Source: Arthrobacter sp. efr-133-TYG-118
GTDB taxonomy: Bacteria; Actinomycetota; Actinomycetes; Actinomycetales; Micrococcaceae
Reading direction: 5' to 3'
Length of the DNA: 64,000 nt
Assembly: GCF_030209755.1 (NCBI RefSeq)
Contig: NZ_JARVRH010000009.1
Location: 124,001 to 188,000, forward strand
The notes under the pieces are model-generated. The model was not told where the DNA came from and made no database searches. It saw nothing but the letters and a program-made list of their open reading frames with translations. Numbering within the stretch: position 1 is the stretch's first letter; the number at the start of each line of letters is the position of its first letter. The position numbers and the translations under genes were made by a program. Shown in pieces: positions 32,638 through 41,272 of the stretch.

Positions 32638-33561
32638 TCACGCGCGGCCTTCGTACGCCGCTTCGAGGTGGCCGGCCGCAGGCGGATTGGCGATCCACCA
32701 CCGGGCAATTTCCTCCCTTGTAGCGAACCAAACGTCGTTCCGCGCGAGGGCATACTCCAGGAAGCGCCTGACCCCCAAGGCGACGCTGGGCCTCCCGCCG
32801 ATGCGCAAATGAACTCCTACGGACATCATCCTGGGCACCGTTTCCCCTTCGAGCAGAAGGCAGTCGAGGCTGTCCTTCAGTACGTTGAAGAAGTCATCCG
32901 CTGTCCCGAAGCTTCCGGGGCCCCAAAACCTCGCGTCGTTCGTGTCGCCCGAGTACGGGACCACGAGGTGGCGGGATTCTCCGGCGGCCACGAAATACGG
33001 CAGGTCGTCCGCATAGGAATTGGAGTCATAGAGAAAGCCCTCGTCCTTGAGGATCGCGCGGGTGTTCTCGGTGATTCCTTCTCGGACGTACCAACCCACC
33101 GGCCGGACACCCGAGACTGCCTCGATCGCCGCGACGCAGGCCCTGATTTCGGCCAGTTCTTCGGCCGGAGTCATTCCGACAGTTCCGCGCCATTTGTAGC
33201 CATGCGCGCAAACCTCGTGTCCGTCGCGAACGATCGCCTGGGCGGCCTCGGGGTTTCGTTCCAGGGCAACACCGCATGCCATGAATGTCGCGGGCACGTT
33301 GTAGTCCCGGAGCAAAGCCAAAAAGCGCCAGATTCCCACCCTGCTGCCGTACTCGAAGAAAGATTCCTTCATCAAGCTCCGCCGGCCCGGATCCGAAGAC
33401 CAACCACCGAAAATCGTGACGTCTTCGTCACTTTCATCACCGGCTTCTATGGAGCTCTCCGCGCCTTCCTCGTAGTTGATGACCATGGAGATGGCCACCT
33501 TGGCACCATTGGGCCAAGTCACGACCGGGGGGTTTTCCCCGTATCCAATGAGGTCTCGCAT
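32638..33561 (-). CDS. Second PuuE/cyclic-imidase-type deacetylase family protein
   Basis: The 307-residue protein is a paralogue of the product of 29053-29973: MRDLIGYGENPPVVTWPNG, VINYEEGAE, SFFEYGSRVGIWR and HEVCAHGYKWRGT align with it. The VIN-EEG and AHGY segments are the branch's forms of the NodB metal motifs. The expected reaction is hydrolysis of a cyclic amide, imide or allantoin-like ring. It is the first gene of the operon with the cupin and aldolase, behind an operator at 33592-33638. Confidence 0.82.
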   Translation of the reverse strand: MRDLIGYGENPPVVTWPNGAKVAISMVINYEEGAESSIEAGDESDEDVTIFGGWSSDPGRRSLMKESFFEYGSRVGIWRFLALLRDYNVPATFMACGVALERNPEAAQAIVRDGHEVCAHGYKWRGTVGMTPAEELAEIRACVAAIEAVSGVRPVGWYVREGITENTRAILKDEGFLYDSNSYADDLPYFVAAGESRHLVVPYSGDTNDARFWGPGSFGTADDFFNVLKDSLDCLLLEGETVPRMMSVGVHLRIGGRPSVALGVRRFLEYALARNDVWFATREEIARWWIANPPAAGHLEAAYEGRA

Positions 33562-33591
33562 TGACTCACTCCTTGCCGTTCGTCGCTATGA

Positions 33592-33638
33592 ATTGAAGCG
33601 TCGCATTCTTTCATTATATTGAATCAAACTTCACTATA
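33592..33638. promoter_or_regulatory. Operator half-sites upstream of the second deacetylase operon
   Basis: ATTGAAG (33592-33598), TATTGAA (33617-33623) and CTTCACTATA (33629-33638) lie 31-77 bases upstream of the deacetylase start on the minus strand. The last element is identical to that at 29023-29032. Confidence 0.55.
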
Positions 33639-33641
33639 CAA

Positions 33642-34478
33642 TTAGCGGCCTTCCGCGTAGACCTTCCTGTGCGCGGCCAGTGACGTCCTGAGCATTCCGT
33701 CGACGTCGTTGATCACATTGCCGTGGGCGGGGCCGATCAGCGTCGTGGGAAGCATGTCCAGGACCGCTTCAATGCCGTCGAAGGCATCGCTGACGTCCAC
33801 GAACTTCGTCCAGTAGAGAGCCCGACCGGTTCCATACGCCGCTTGGTCCACGGTGGGAGGTTCCGGCATCTCGCCGGACAACAAACGGCATTGGCCAGGG
33901 AGGTGGACCGGTTCGTCGTCGTCCTCTGACGCTGCCCCGCCCGCTGCGGGAACGTCGTGGATGAAGGAGAAGCCGTCCGAAACAAACATCATCCGGGCGC
34001 CGTCGTCGTGGCCCCACAGCGTGTTCTCCAGGTCCCGGATGAAGGCCGGGAGGAAGCGGAACTCCCGGCCGCCTAGATCGATCCGGCTTCCGGCCGCCTG
34101 GGTCCTGAGCCTGGAGCGGTATTCAGGGAAATGCAGATGGTAATCACGGACGTCACCCACCACGAGCGCCCCGGGATACTTGTCCAGCAGGGCAGGCAGG
34201 TTCCCGGCGTGGGGGATCTCGGGATGGGTCGGGAAGACATAATCCAGGGGGCGTTCACCGAGAACCAATTCCAGCTGGGCGAGAAGGAGGGCACGGTGGG
34301 CCGGATCCCCTGTATCTACCAAGAGCGTCGCTTCGGAGCCCACCACCAGATAGGAGGAGACGTGATAGTGGACTTCCTGTCCCTGGGCGCTGGCCGACAG
34401 GCAGCCACCCAGCCAGTAGGTTCCGTCGGCAAGCCACCGGAGTTCGACTGCATCGTGCTTCACTGGATTCTCATTCAC
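33642..34478 (-). CDS. Flavodiiron-like MBL-fold protein, type A (copy 1)
   Basis: The 278-residue protein is a stand-alone metallo-beta-lactamase fold related to the oxygen-binding diiron domain of flavodiiron proteins. The ligand loop is THPEIPHAGN (about residues 79-88): the flavodiiron pattern H-x-E-x-D-H has Pro in place of Asp. The late Asp (FVSDGF) and final His (GPAHGN) are kept; the middle His is replaced within AFIRDLEN. No flavodoxin domain follows. It overlaps its type B partner gene by 4 bases. A paralogue pair is at 37675-39325. The function is unknown. Confidence 0.72.
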   Translation of the reverse strand: MNENPVKHDAVELRWLADGTYWLGGCLSASAQGQEVHYHVSSYLVVGSEATLLVDTGDPAHRALLLAQLELVLGERPLDYVFPTHPEIPHAGNLPALLDKYPGALVVGDVRDYHLHFPEYRSRLRTQAAGSRIDLGGREFRFLPAFIRDLENTLWGHDDGARMMFVSDGFSFIHDVPAAGGAASEDDDEPVHLPGQCRLLSGEMPEPPTVDQAAYGTGRALYWTKFVDVSDAFDGIEAVLDMLPTTLIGPAHGNVINDVDGMLRTSLAAHRKVYAEGR

Positions 34479-35206
34479 TGGATCCCCATTTCCTCGATTG
34501 CGCGCGCCAGCTCCCCTGCCTGCTCAAGGCACATGTCCCTTCCAATAAAGGGAGTTCCGTAGCCGGGGCCGACGGCGCGGACATCGCGGTCCCGGAAGAT
34601 GTCTCCAATGTTCCGCGCGATCGGACTGGTATCTGCCCCTGTGAACCAGCGAAATTTCCGGAGTCCCTCCCGGGTCTCCGGGCCGGCGCTGCCGCCGTGC
34701 GTGAATGCATCCGAGGTCAGCAGCCCGCCCGATTCCGGATCGAAAACCCAGAGCGTCGGCAGGAGCCGGAGGAGCGGTGAAACGAGTTCGACGACGATGC
34801 CGTCCAGCACTTCTACCCGCATCGATGTCCCCGGATCCACGGCAATCCGCTTGGATTCGGCCTTGGAACGAGGCACGGTGATTCCGCCGGTGTACCAGAC
34901 CGAGCCAACCGGGAAGCGCTCCTCGATGGCGGGGATGTTGAGACAGCATTCCATTTCGGTCCGGGTGAGGACAATGGATAGCGGCTCTCCGGGTGACAGC
35001 AGCCGGTCAAGCTGTTCGATGATTCCTTCCTGATGAAGGCGAACCCCGGTGTCCACCACCACTGAACCAGACGGCCCCTTGATCAAGTAACAGTTCACCG
35101 CTTGCGTACGCCGTACGCCGGGCGGGCACCAGCTCACGCGCTCATCCAGTTCGATGTCCCCGCCGAGCCGGTAGATCCGGCCGCTCAGCAAACCGCTCAT
35201 CCTCAC
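34475..35206 (-). CDS. Flavodiiron-like MBL-fold protein, type B (copy 1), metal ligands degenerate
   Basis: The 243-residue protein shares the MBL fold (NCYLIKGPSGSVVVDTG; LLTSDAFTHG) with flavodiiron domains, where SDAF-GxH is the bridging-Asp motif. The first ligand loop reads TRTEMECCLN, so the usual two His are Arg and Cys, while the Glu is retained; the last His becomes Tyr in GPGYGTPF. It is therefore unlikely to bind a normal diiron centre and may be a regulatory or structural partner of type A, whose gene overlaps by 4 bases downstream. Confidence 0.68.
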   Translation of the reverse strand: MRMSGLLSGRIYRLGGDIELDERVSWCPPGVRRTQAVNCYLIKGPSGSVVVDTGVRLHQEGIIEQLDRLLSPGEPLSIVLTRTEMECCLNIPAIEERFPVGSVWYTGGITVPRSKAESKRIAVDPGTSMRVEVLDGIVVELVSPLLRLLPTLWVFDPESGGLLTSDAFTHGGSAGPETREGLRKFRWFTGADTSPIARNIGDIFRDRDVRAVGPGYGTPFIGRDMCLEQAGELARAIEEMGIQ

Positions 35207-35229
35207 TCCTTCCCTTGGATCCGGATGGT

Positions 35230-35904
35230 TCAGGAGTTGCTGGCCGTCTCCCAGACAGCAATAGCTTCATCCAGGGTGCAGACGTCATGCCGGGCCCGCA
35301 TGACGGTCAACGCGGCGTCGTGCACCACCGTGTCATAGGCTCCCACCGCGTCCTCGAGCAGCACGGCATAGAAGTCGTTGTGCACGGCGTCGCGCAGGGT
35401 TGCTTCGACACAGCCACCGGTGGAAACGCCCACGAGGGCCACCGCCTCGATCCCCTGGCTGCGGAGCAGCAAGGCGAGTTCCGTGGCGATGAAGGCGCTG
35501 GGGCGTCGCTTGGTGATCACGACTTCCCCGTCTTCGGGCATGCAGGGTTCGCAGAACTCTGTCGCGGGGTCGCCTTTGGCACTGAGCTTGCCGAGATCAA
35601 TGGGGCGACCGTTCGCTGCTGTATACAGGGCACGCAGCCAGGCCGCCGGCGAGCTGGCGCCGTCAGGAAGGTTCTCGACGCGAATGTGGAAAACCGGCAC
35701 CCCATTGGCACGCGCCGCAGTGATGGCGCGACCGCACTTTTCGACAACGGACGGCATCATGCTCATGTCATGTCCGGAATCTCCTATTGCGCCACCGGAC
35801 GAAACAGCCCCCACCTGCATGTCGATGACAACCAAGGCTGTGGTGGCGGGATCGAGCAGTTCCTGGAGGGTGTGGCGGACAGGTTTGCCGCAGATTTCAA
35901 TCAT
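35230..35904 (-). CDS. Isochorismatase-family cysteine hydrolase
   Basis: The 224-residue enzyme has the triad of amide-cleaving isochorismatase relatives: Asp in ALVVIDMQ (near residue 28), Lys in ITKRRPSAF, and nucleophile Cys in GVSTGGCVEATLRDA, with the cis-peptide before it. Related enzymes hydrolyse N-carbamoylsarcosine, ureidoacrylate, maleamate or nicotinamide, all of which are products of ring opening. It lies 23 bases upstream of the type B MBL gene and downstream of the binding protein gene, in one likely operon. Confidence 0.86.
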   Translation of the reverse strand: MIEICGKPVRHTLQELLDPATTALVVIDMQVGAVSSGGAIGDSGHDMSMMPSVVEKCGRAITAARANGVPVFHIRVENLPDGASSPAAWLRALYTAANGRPIDLGKLSAKGDPATEFCEPCMPEDGEVVITKRRPSAFIATELALLLRSQGIEAVALVGVSTGGCVEATLRDAVHNDFYAVLLEDAVGAYDTVVHDAALTVMRARHDVCTLDEAIAVWETASNS

Positions 35905-36009
35905 GGTTTTCTTCCTTCACGGGGATGCAGGGTCGCAGGGAATCCGGGGTCGGGTGAATTCTGGCCGACGGTCACCCGCCGGCCAGAACTACGTGCTTCA
36001 CAGGGTTTG

Positions 36010-37602
36010 TTATTTGCCTAGACCAGCGAAATAGACCTGGTCGTTGGTGAGCGGCACGGCCCCCGTCAAGGTGTCCTGCTTGACGATCAGGTTCCTGACC
36101 TCCACCAGGGAGAGAATCGGGGCGCCCTGGTCCACCAATCCGGCCATCTTCTTGAGCAAGGCTGCCCTCTGGTCCGTGTTCGCGGTCGGGGTGGCCGCCA
36201 ACTGAGTCCGGGTGGCATCGAATTCAGGATTGGACCATCCGGTGCTGTTGCTCGGAGCTCCGGTGGAGTAGAACGCGTAGGTGTAGAACGCGGGGTCGGC
36301 GATGACAATCGGCTCGGAGTACAGGACCGCTTGGAAGCGGCCGTCGATAAGTGCCGAGGAGAAGTCCGTCGGGCTCGCCACGTTCAACAACTGCACCGTG
36401 ATACCCACCTTCGCCAACATGGATTGGATAAGGACGGCTGAACTCTTCGCGACAGGGCCCGGGCGGCTCACGCTGTAGCTAAGTGTCAGGGGGAACCCGT
36501 TCGCGTACTGGGTCTGCGCCAGCAGCTTCTTGGCCCCGTCGGGGTCGTATTTGTAGGTGGGTGAATCCTTCACGGTGGGAAAGATCGAGCCCGCCGGGTC
36601 CGCGAGGCCGGCATAGGCGCCCTTGGCCAGGGCAGCTCGGTCGATCGCCATGGAAACTGCCTGGCGAACCTTCGCATCTGCCAAAGGACCGGTCTTCGTG
36701 TTGAACATCATGGTGTCGCGGGTCTGGCTGGTGCACTTAAGGACACTGACTCCATTGACACCGGTCATCGAGCTGTATTGGTCATATTCGAAGCCGTTGG
36801 CAATCTGGGCCTCGCCGGTCTTCACCAATTGGGTCCGGGTCGCGGTGTCGGGAACCGCTTTGACCACAACCCGCTTCACCGAGCCTCGATCGCCTCCCCA
36901 GTTCGGGTCCGCGGTCACCGTCAGGGACGTGCCGGGAGTAAACTCCTCGAGCTTCCAACCGCTGTAGTCGGCCAGATTCTTCGAGAGCCACTTGTTGGCC
37001 GTGGGGTCATCCGGCGTGACGTGAAGTTTCGCTTCCTTGCTGTCGTGGATGTAGAAGAGATTGTTCTGCAGTGACTCGAGCGTGTATGACGTCATCCCCA
37101 CGGTGTTGAGTTCAACAGTTCGGTCATCGATCACGGTGACGAGGTTGTCCACGTTGAATCCGCTGCTCTTGAGCGTGCCCTTCATGACGGGCTGCCGCAC
37201 CATGCCGATCGCCAGGCTCCATTTCACGTCGTCGGCCGAGAGGGTGTTTCCAAACTGGCTTGTCAGCTTCCGTAGCTTGACGATGACCCCCTTGCCATCC
37301 GGGGCGGCTACCGCGCTCTCGGCGAGCCGACCGGTGACCGCGGTAGACGGCGTCGAGCATGATTGGTCATCGCTCGCGCCGGTTTTGTACTCCAGCAACT
37401 GGGAACCGAGGCCGCTGAGCACCACATGCGATGCACTGCCGCCCCACGGGGCCGGGGTGAGACTATCCGGGAGGGCGCCGACGGCGATGACGACCGACTC
37501 CGGCTTGGCCACCGCTGCGGTGGGAGTGGCTCCCCCGCATCCGGTAAGCGACACAGCTGCCGCGGCTGCAAACCAGCCGAGCAATAAACGCGAATTCTTC
37601 AT
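36010..37602 (-). CDS. Family 5 solute-binding lipoprotein (Dpp/Opp type)
   Basis: The 530-residue protein has a lipoprotein signal with lipobox LTGC near residue 22 and the family 5 features: VVIAVGALPDSLTPAPWGG, VVVKAVPDTATRTQLVKTGEAQIANGF, VRQAVSMAIDRAALAKGAY. These proteins bind peptides, nickel, or small amide-like solutes. The matching permeases and ATPases are in the adjacent operon 39390-43136. Its place between two MBL gene pairs suggests that it captures the compound degraded by this island. Confidence 0.88.
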   Translation of the reverse strand: MKNSRLLLGWFAAAAAVSLTGCGGATPTAAVAKPESVVIAVGALPDSLTPAPWGGSASHVVLSGLGSQLLEYKTGASDDQSCSTPSTAVTGRLAESAVAAPDGKGVIVKLRKLTSQFGNTLSADDVKWSLAIGMVRQPVMKGTLKSSGFNVDNLVTVIDDRTVELNTVGMTSYTLESLQNNLFYIHDSKEAKLHVTPDDPTANKWLSKNLADYSGWKLEEFTPGTSLTVTADPNWGGDRGSVKRVVVKAVPDTATRTQLVKTGEAQIANGFEYDQYSSMTGVNGVSVLKCTSQTRDTMMFNTKTGPLADAKVRQAVSMAIDRAALAKGAYAGLADPAGSIFPTVKDSPTYKYDPDGAKKLLAQTQYANGFPLTLSYSVSRPGPVAKSSAVLIQSMLAKVGITVQLLNVASPTDFSSALIDGRFQAVLYSEPIVIADPAFYTYAFYSTGAPSNSTGWSNPEFDATRTQLAATPTANTDQRAALLKKMAGLVDQGAPILSLVEVRNLIVKQDTLTGAVPLTNDQVYFAGLGK

Positions 37603-37674
37603 AAGCCTGGTTCCAATTTCTGTACAGAGGGAAAGGACGTGTTACGAGTAGTGCGCTGCTGATGTGGCAGTGGA

Positions 37675-38490
37675 TTAGTAACGGTAGGCGTGCTTGTGGC
37701 CGGCCCGGATGATGGGCGCCACCTCCGGAATATTGGTGATCACGTTGCCGTGGGTGGGCGCTACGATCTTGACCCCAAGGTCATCCATCAGCTTGCCGAC
37801 TCGGTCGTAAACCTGGTCGGCGTCGTTGGCGAATCTGGCCCAGTACAACGCGCTGCCGGTAAAGAAGGCAGCATTCTCGACCGCAATGGGTGCCGAGAGT
37901 TCATCTGTTGTCAGGCCACATTCGCCGGGGAGGTGCACCGGATCCTCATCATCGAGTTCCGGGCGGTGCATGTAGCAAAAGCCGTCGGCCGTGAAAAGCA
38001 CGCCCGACTTCGGTACGAAGCCCCATTGGGTATTTGGCAGGTCCCTGATCATCGCCTCGACGATCACGAATTCATATCCGCCGCCCAGATCCACCTTGTC
38101 TCCGGGAACCCGGGCGTGAAGGTTGGGCACGATCTGGGGGTAAAAAAGGTGGTAGTCCCGAATGTCGCCAACAACCTTGATGTCGGGGTACTTCTCGACG
38201 AGGCGGGGAAGGTTTCCCGTGTGCGGCAGCTCCGGATGCGTCGGGAAGACGTAGCCCAGAGGCTTGTCCCCGAGCAACCCGTCAAGGGTTTCCGAAATGA
38301 TGTTCCAGCTGGAGGGGTTGCCCGTATCAATGAGAATTGACGATTCGGTCCCTTGTGCCAGATAGGTGGAGGTGTGCCCGTGGATAACGCGGTCCTGGAG
38401 GTGGAACGGCAGGCACGAACTCATCCAGGTGACGCCGTCGGCTACCTCACGCGGAAGGTCGCGGCTCATAGTTTCTACTAGTTCTTCCAT
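37675..38490 (-). CDS. Flavodiiron-like MBL-fold protein, type A (copy 2)
   Basis: The ATG at 38490 follows AGGAGA and gives 271 residues. It aligns along its length with the copy at 33642-34478: FPTHPELPHTGNLP, VVGDIRDYHLFYP, AMIRDLPNTQWGF, FTADGFCYMH, VHLPGEC and APTHGNVI. The ligand pattern is the same: His, Glu, Pro, His in the first loop, Asp and final His kept, middle His lost. Residues shared by both copies mark the likely active site. It is the second gene of the operon, 10 bases after its type B partner. Confidence 0.72.
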   Translation of the reverse strand: MEELVETMSRDLPREVADGVTWMSSCLPFHLQDRVIHGHTSTYLAQGTESSILIDTGNPSSWNIISETLDGLLGDKPLGYVFPTHPELPHTGNLPRLVEKYPDIKVVGDIRDYHLFYPQIVPNLHARVPGDKVDLGGGYEFVIVEAMIRDLPNTQWGFVPKSGVLFTADGFCYMHRPELDDEDPVHLPGECGLTTDELSAPIAVENAAFFTGSALYWARFANDADQVYDRVGKLMDDLGVKIVAPTHGNVITNIPEVAPIIRAGHKHAYRY

Positions 38491-38500
38491 CGGGATTCTC

Positions 38501-39325
38501 CTATGCCTTTTCCGGTGCCAACGCGGCGAGCATGAAATCAAGGTGCCGGCGGACGAGCTCACGCCCGCGGATCACGCAGCCGCGGGAAGGGGCGATGGTC
38601 TCGGGAGCGAGAGTCTCGAACTTGTCAGAGAGCCATTCCCGAAGCGGCTCGCACGTGGCCCGCGGGATCCACTCGTATTTCGCGTAGAGGTGCTCCGCGA
38701 CCTGCTTGGCGGTGGTGGTGTCCTCGGCGAGGGAGTCAATGATGCGGGAACCGTCCGGGCTCGTCATGGTGCCGTGGGTGAAGGTATCGGAGGTGAAGAT
38801 GGTTCCGGTATTCGCGTCCCAACCCCAGAAGGTCGGGAGGAGCCGCAGGAGCGGCGACTCGATGGTCAAGTACCTGCCCGGCGCCACCTCGATCTCGGGA
38901 GTGCGGGCCATGGAATCCCCGCCCTCTCCCTTCTGGTCGATCTGCTGCCGACGGCCTCGGAGCGCGAGGCGGCTGAGGTCATCGAATGCATCGAAGGGGT
39001 TGATGGCGCCACCGGTGAAGAGGCGCTCGATGTCGAATTTCCCGGCAATAGGTTCCAGGTTCGAAACGCAGTCCATCTCGCTCCGCGTGAAAAACATGGA
39101 GAGCCGGCCGTCGTCGTCAAGCAGCTCAACCAAGTCATCGAGGATCTCCTGACTGTGGACTGCGAGTCCGGTGTCGACCATCAGCCGGCCGGAGCCCTCA
39201 CTGAGGAGATAGCAATTCGACGGTTGGAAGCCGGTCGCTCCGGCCGGTACCCAGCTCACGCGGCCGTCGAGCGGAATGGTTCCACCGAGGGCGATAACTT
39301 TATCTTCATGAACTTTAGTGAACAT
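38501..39325 (-). CDS. Flavodiiron-like MBL-fold protein, type B (copy 2), metal ligands degenerate
   Basis: The 274-residue protein is a paralogue of 34475-35206 (RVSWVPAG, NCYLLSEGSGRLMVDTG, SPLLRLLPTFWGWD, FTSDTFTHG). The first ligand loop is TRSEMDCVSN: Arg and Cys replace His, Glu and Asp are present. The last His becomes Arg in APSRGCVI. It has an insert of about 30 residues after position 115 that copy 1 lacks. The start codon lies only 2 bases from the operator at 39328-39343, so the mRNA may be nearly leaderless. It heads a likely operon with type A copy 2, the binding protein, isochorismatase and copy 1 of both types. Confidence 0.68.
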   Translation of the reverse strand: MFTKVHEDKVIALGGTIPLDGRVSWVPAGATGFQPSNCYLLSEGSGRLMVDTGLAVHSQEILDDLVELLDDDGRLSMFFTRSEMDCVSNLEPIAGKFDIERLFTGGAINPFDAFDDLSRLALRGRRQQIDQKGEGGDSMARTPEIEVAPGRYLTIESPLLRLLPTFWGWDANTGTIFTSDTFTHGTMTSPDGSRIIDSLAEDTTTAKQVAEHLYAKYEWIPRATCEPLREWLSDKFETLAPETIAPSRGCVIRGRELVRRHLDFMLAALAPEKA

Positions 39326-39327
39326 AT

Positions 39328-39343
39328 CTTCAATCTATTGAAG
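39328..39343. promoter_or_regulatory. Perfect 16-bp operator palindrome before the MBL operon
   Basis: CTTCAAT-CT-ATTGAAG is the clearest palindromic form of the half-site seen across the island. It sits directly upstream of the type B copy 2 start codon on the minus strand. Confidence 0.6.
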
Positions 39344-39389
39344 TCGGAGGATGTCTGTCAAGACTTCCCGGGAGGCGGCTAAGGGCTTC

Positions 39390-40457
39390 TTAGGAGATGG
39401 CTGCCGGCGTCGCGCCCAGGCGCCGCTGACGGCGTCCGGCTACGGCTACGGCTTTGCTGCGTGTGCGTGGGTCCAGAAGGGTTATCAAGGTGTCGAGAAT
39501 GACATAGCCGAGCAAGCTTGTGGATCCCATGATGAGGACAAAGCCTTGAATGACGGGCACGTCGCCTTTGAGCACGCCGTCGAGAGACCAACCGCCCACT
39601 CCAGGCCAGGAAAAAACACTTTCCACAATGGCCGCTCCGCTGAGGGAGGCGGCAAAAAGAAGTACCAAGTAGGTCATGAGTGACCCGCGAATGTCACTGA
39701 GGGCATACCGGAACACTTGGGCAGGACGCAGGCCGCAGGCCCTCGCAAACTCGATTTGTGGTGATTGGAGCACCTGCAACAGTCCCGAGCGCACTGTCTT
39801 TCCGAACGGGGCAGCGAAGAACAAGCCCATAGTCACGATAGGAAGGACGGCGCGGCCGAGGATTGACGAAAACGTTCCCCACTGGCCGGCAATTATCGCG
39901 TCAAGAGGGATTGACCCCGTGACGTGCGGTGGAGTGATTTGCGCGCTCGAGAGCATGCCGATCGGTGCGGGCGCGATGCGCAGTTGTTGATAGAAGACAA
40001 ACAGCAACAAGAGGGCCAACACGAATTCCGGCATGGCCATAAGGATGGATATCCAGAAGGTGAAGGCCTTGTCCGCAAAGCGTCGGTAGCGGTAGGCCGC
40101 GAACGTTCCGCTCGCCATGCCGATAATGAGGGCCAAGGCGAGCCCTGGCACCAGGTAGATCAAGGTATTGGGGAGCCGGGTCAGGATTTCGCTGGATACC
40201 GAACTGCCGGTGAAGAGCGAATGGCCAAGGTCACCGCTCAGCGTTCTGGACATGTAGCCGAGGTAGCGTTCCCAGAAAGGCAGGTCCAGGCCAAGTTCCG
40301 CGTGGATTCGGGCGATGTCTGCCGGAGTTGCGTATTCACCCAGGAGGGCCACCGCGGGGTCGCCGGGGAGAAGGGAAACCAGGCCAAAACTGAGGGTGAT
40401 GAGGCCACACAGCAGTAAGGCTGCGATCAGGAGTCTTGAAATGATGTAGCGGATCAT
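39390..40457 (-). CDS. Dpp-type ABC permease (DppB-like)
   Basis: The 355-residue membrane protein begins with the DppB signature MIRYIISRLLIAALLLCG and has SLLPGDPAVALLG, six membrane segments and the cytoplasmic loop EFARACGLRPAQVFRYALSD that contacts the ATPases. It is the last gene of the four-gene transporter operon, overlapping the ATPase gene by 4 bases. The operon order permease, ATPase, ATPase, permease differs from the usual permease pair first. Confidence 0.9.
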   Translation of the reverse strand: MIRYIISRLLIAALLLCGLITLSFGLVSLLPGDPAVALLGEYATPADIARIHAELGLDLPFWERYLGYMSRTLSGDLGHSLFTGSSVSSEILTRLPNTLIYLVPGLALALIIGMASGTFAAYRYRRFADKAFTFWISILMAMPEFVLALLLLFVFYQQLRIAPAPIGMLSSAQITPPHVTGSIPLDAIIAGQWGTFSSILGRAVLPIVTMGLFFAAPFGKTVRSGLLQVLQSPQIEFARACGLRPAQVFRYALSDIRGSLMTYLVLLFAASLSGAAIVESVFSWPGVGGWSLDGVLKGDVPVIQGFVLIMGSTSLLGYVILDTLITLLDPRTRSKAVAVAGRRQRRLGATPAAIS

Positions 40458-41272
40458 GAAATCTGCCCCTGGGAATTCGTGGTGCCAACGACGGCGGAAT
40501 AGGGAACCACCGGCAACGCGGCGGAAATGAGCGACTGGGTATAAGGGTGCTGCGGCGCCATCAAGACGTCCCGGGTGGGGCCAACCTCCACGATTTTGCC
40601 GCGATGCATGACAGCCACCGTGGAACAGAAATGCCGCACCGTTTCGATGTCGTGCGAAATGAATACATATGTGAGGCCCCGCGAAGCCCTGAGGCGCGCG
40701 AGGGTGCGCAGGATCGAGGCCCGGATGGTCAGGTCCAGCGAGGACGTTGGTTCGTCCAGGACCACCAGGCCTGGATTCGTGACCAGGGCGCGTGCGATGC
40801 CTACGCGCTGTTGTTGTCCCCCGCTCAGGTTCGCCGGACGCCGGTCCATGAAATCAGCCGAGAGGCCGACTTCCTCCAAGGTCGCCAAGACCCGCAACCG
40901 TCGCTCGGCCCGGCTCCCCATCCGGGCGACGATGAGCGGCTCCTCGACGATCTGCCGGATCGTCAGGCGCGGGTTCAATGACGCGAAGGGTTCCTGGAAG
41001 ACAATCTGCCAATGGCGCCGCTTGCGGCGGAGTTCGCCACGGCCGAGGGCCAACACGTCCTGCCCTTCGATGACGACGGATCCGGAATCCGGCTCGGTCA
41101 GCCTCAGGACCAAGCGGCCGAGCGTTGACTTGCCGGAACCACTTTCGCCGATGATGCCGAGCGTCTCGCCGGCTTCCACGGACAGGGTAATTCCATCTAC
41201 GGCGCGCGCTTCTCCATGGGGGGTTCGGAAGATCTTCGTGACATCCACGAGTTCAAGTAGCGGCATTCTCAA
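40454..41272 (-). CDS. Dpp-type ABC ATPase (DppF-like)
   Basis: The 272-residue ATPase has Walker A GESGSGKST near residue 39, Q-loop VFQEPFASLNP, signature LSGGQQQR, Walker B LVVLDEPTSSLD and switch His in FISHDIETV. The C-terminal APQHPYTQSLISA is the oligopeptide-importer tail; the Fe-S Cys cluster seen in some members is absent. It pairs with the product of 41269-42159. Confidence 0.9.
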   Translation of the reverse strand: MRMPLLELVDVTKIFRTPHGEARAVDGITLSVEAGETLGIIGESGSGKSTLGRLVLRLTEPDSGSVVIEGQDVLALGRGELRRKRRHWQIVFQEPFASLNPRLTIRQIVEEPLIVARMGSRAERRLRVLATLEEVGLSADFMDRRPANLSGGQQQRVGIARALVTNPGLVVLDEPTSSLDLTIRASILRTLARLRASRGLTYVFISHDIETVRHFCSTVAVMHRGKIVEVGPTRDVLMAPQHPYTQSLISAALPVVPYSAVVGTTNSQGQIS

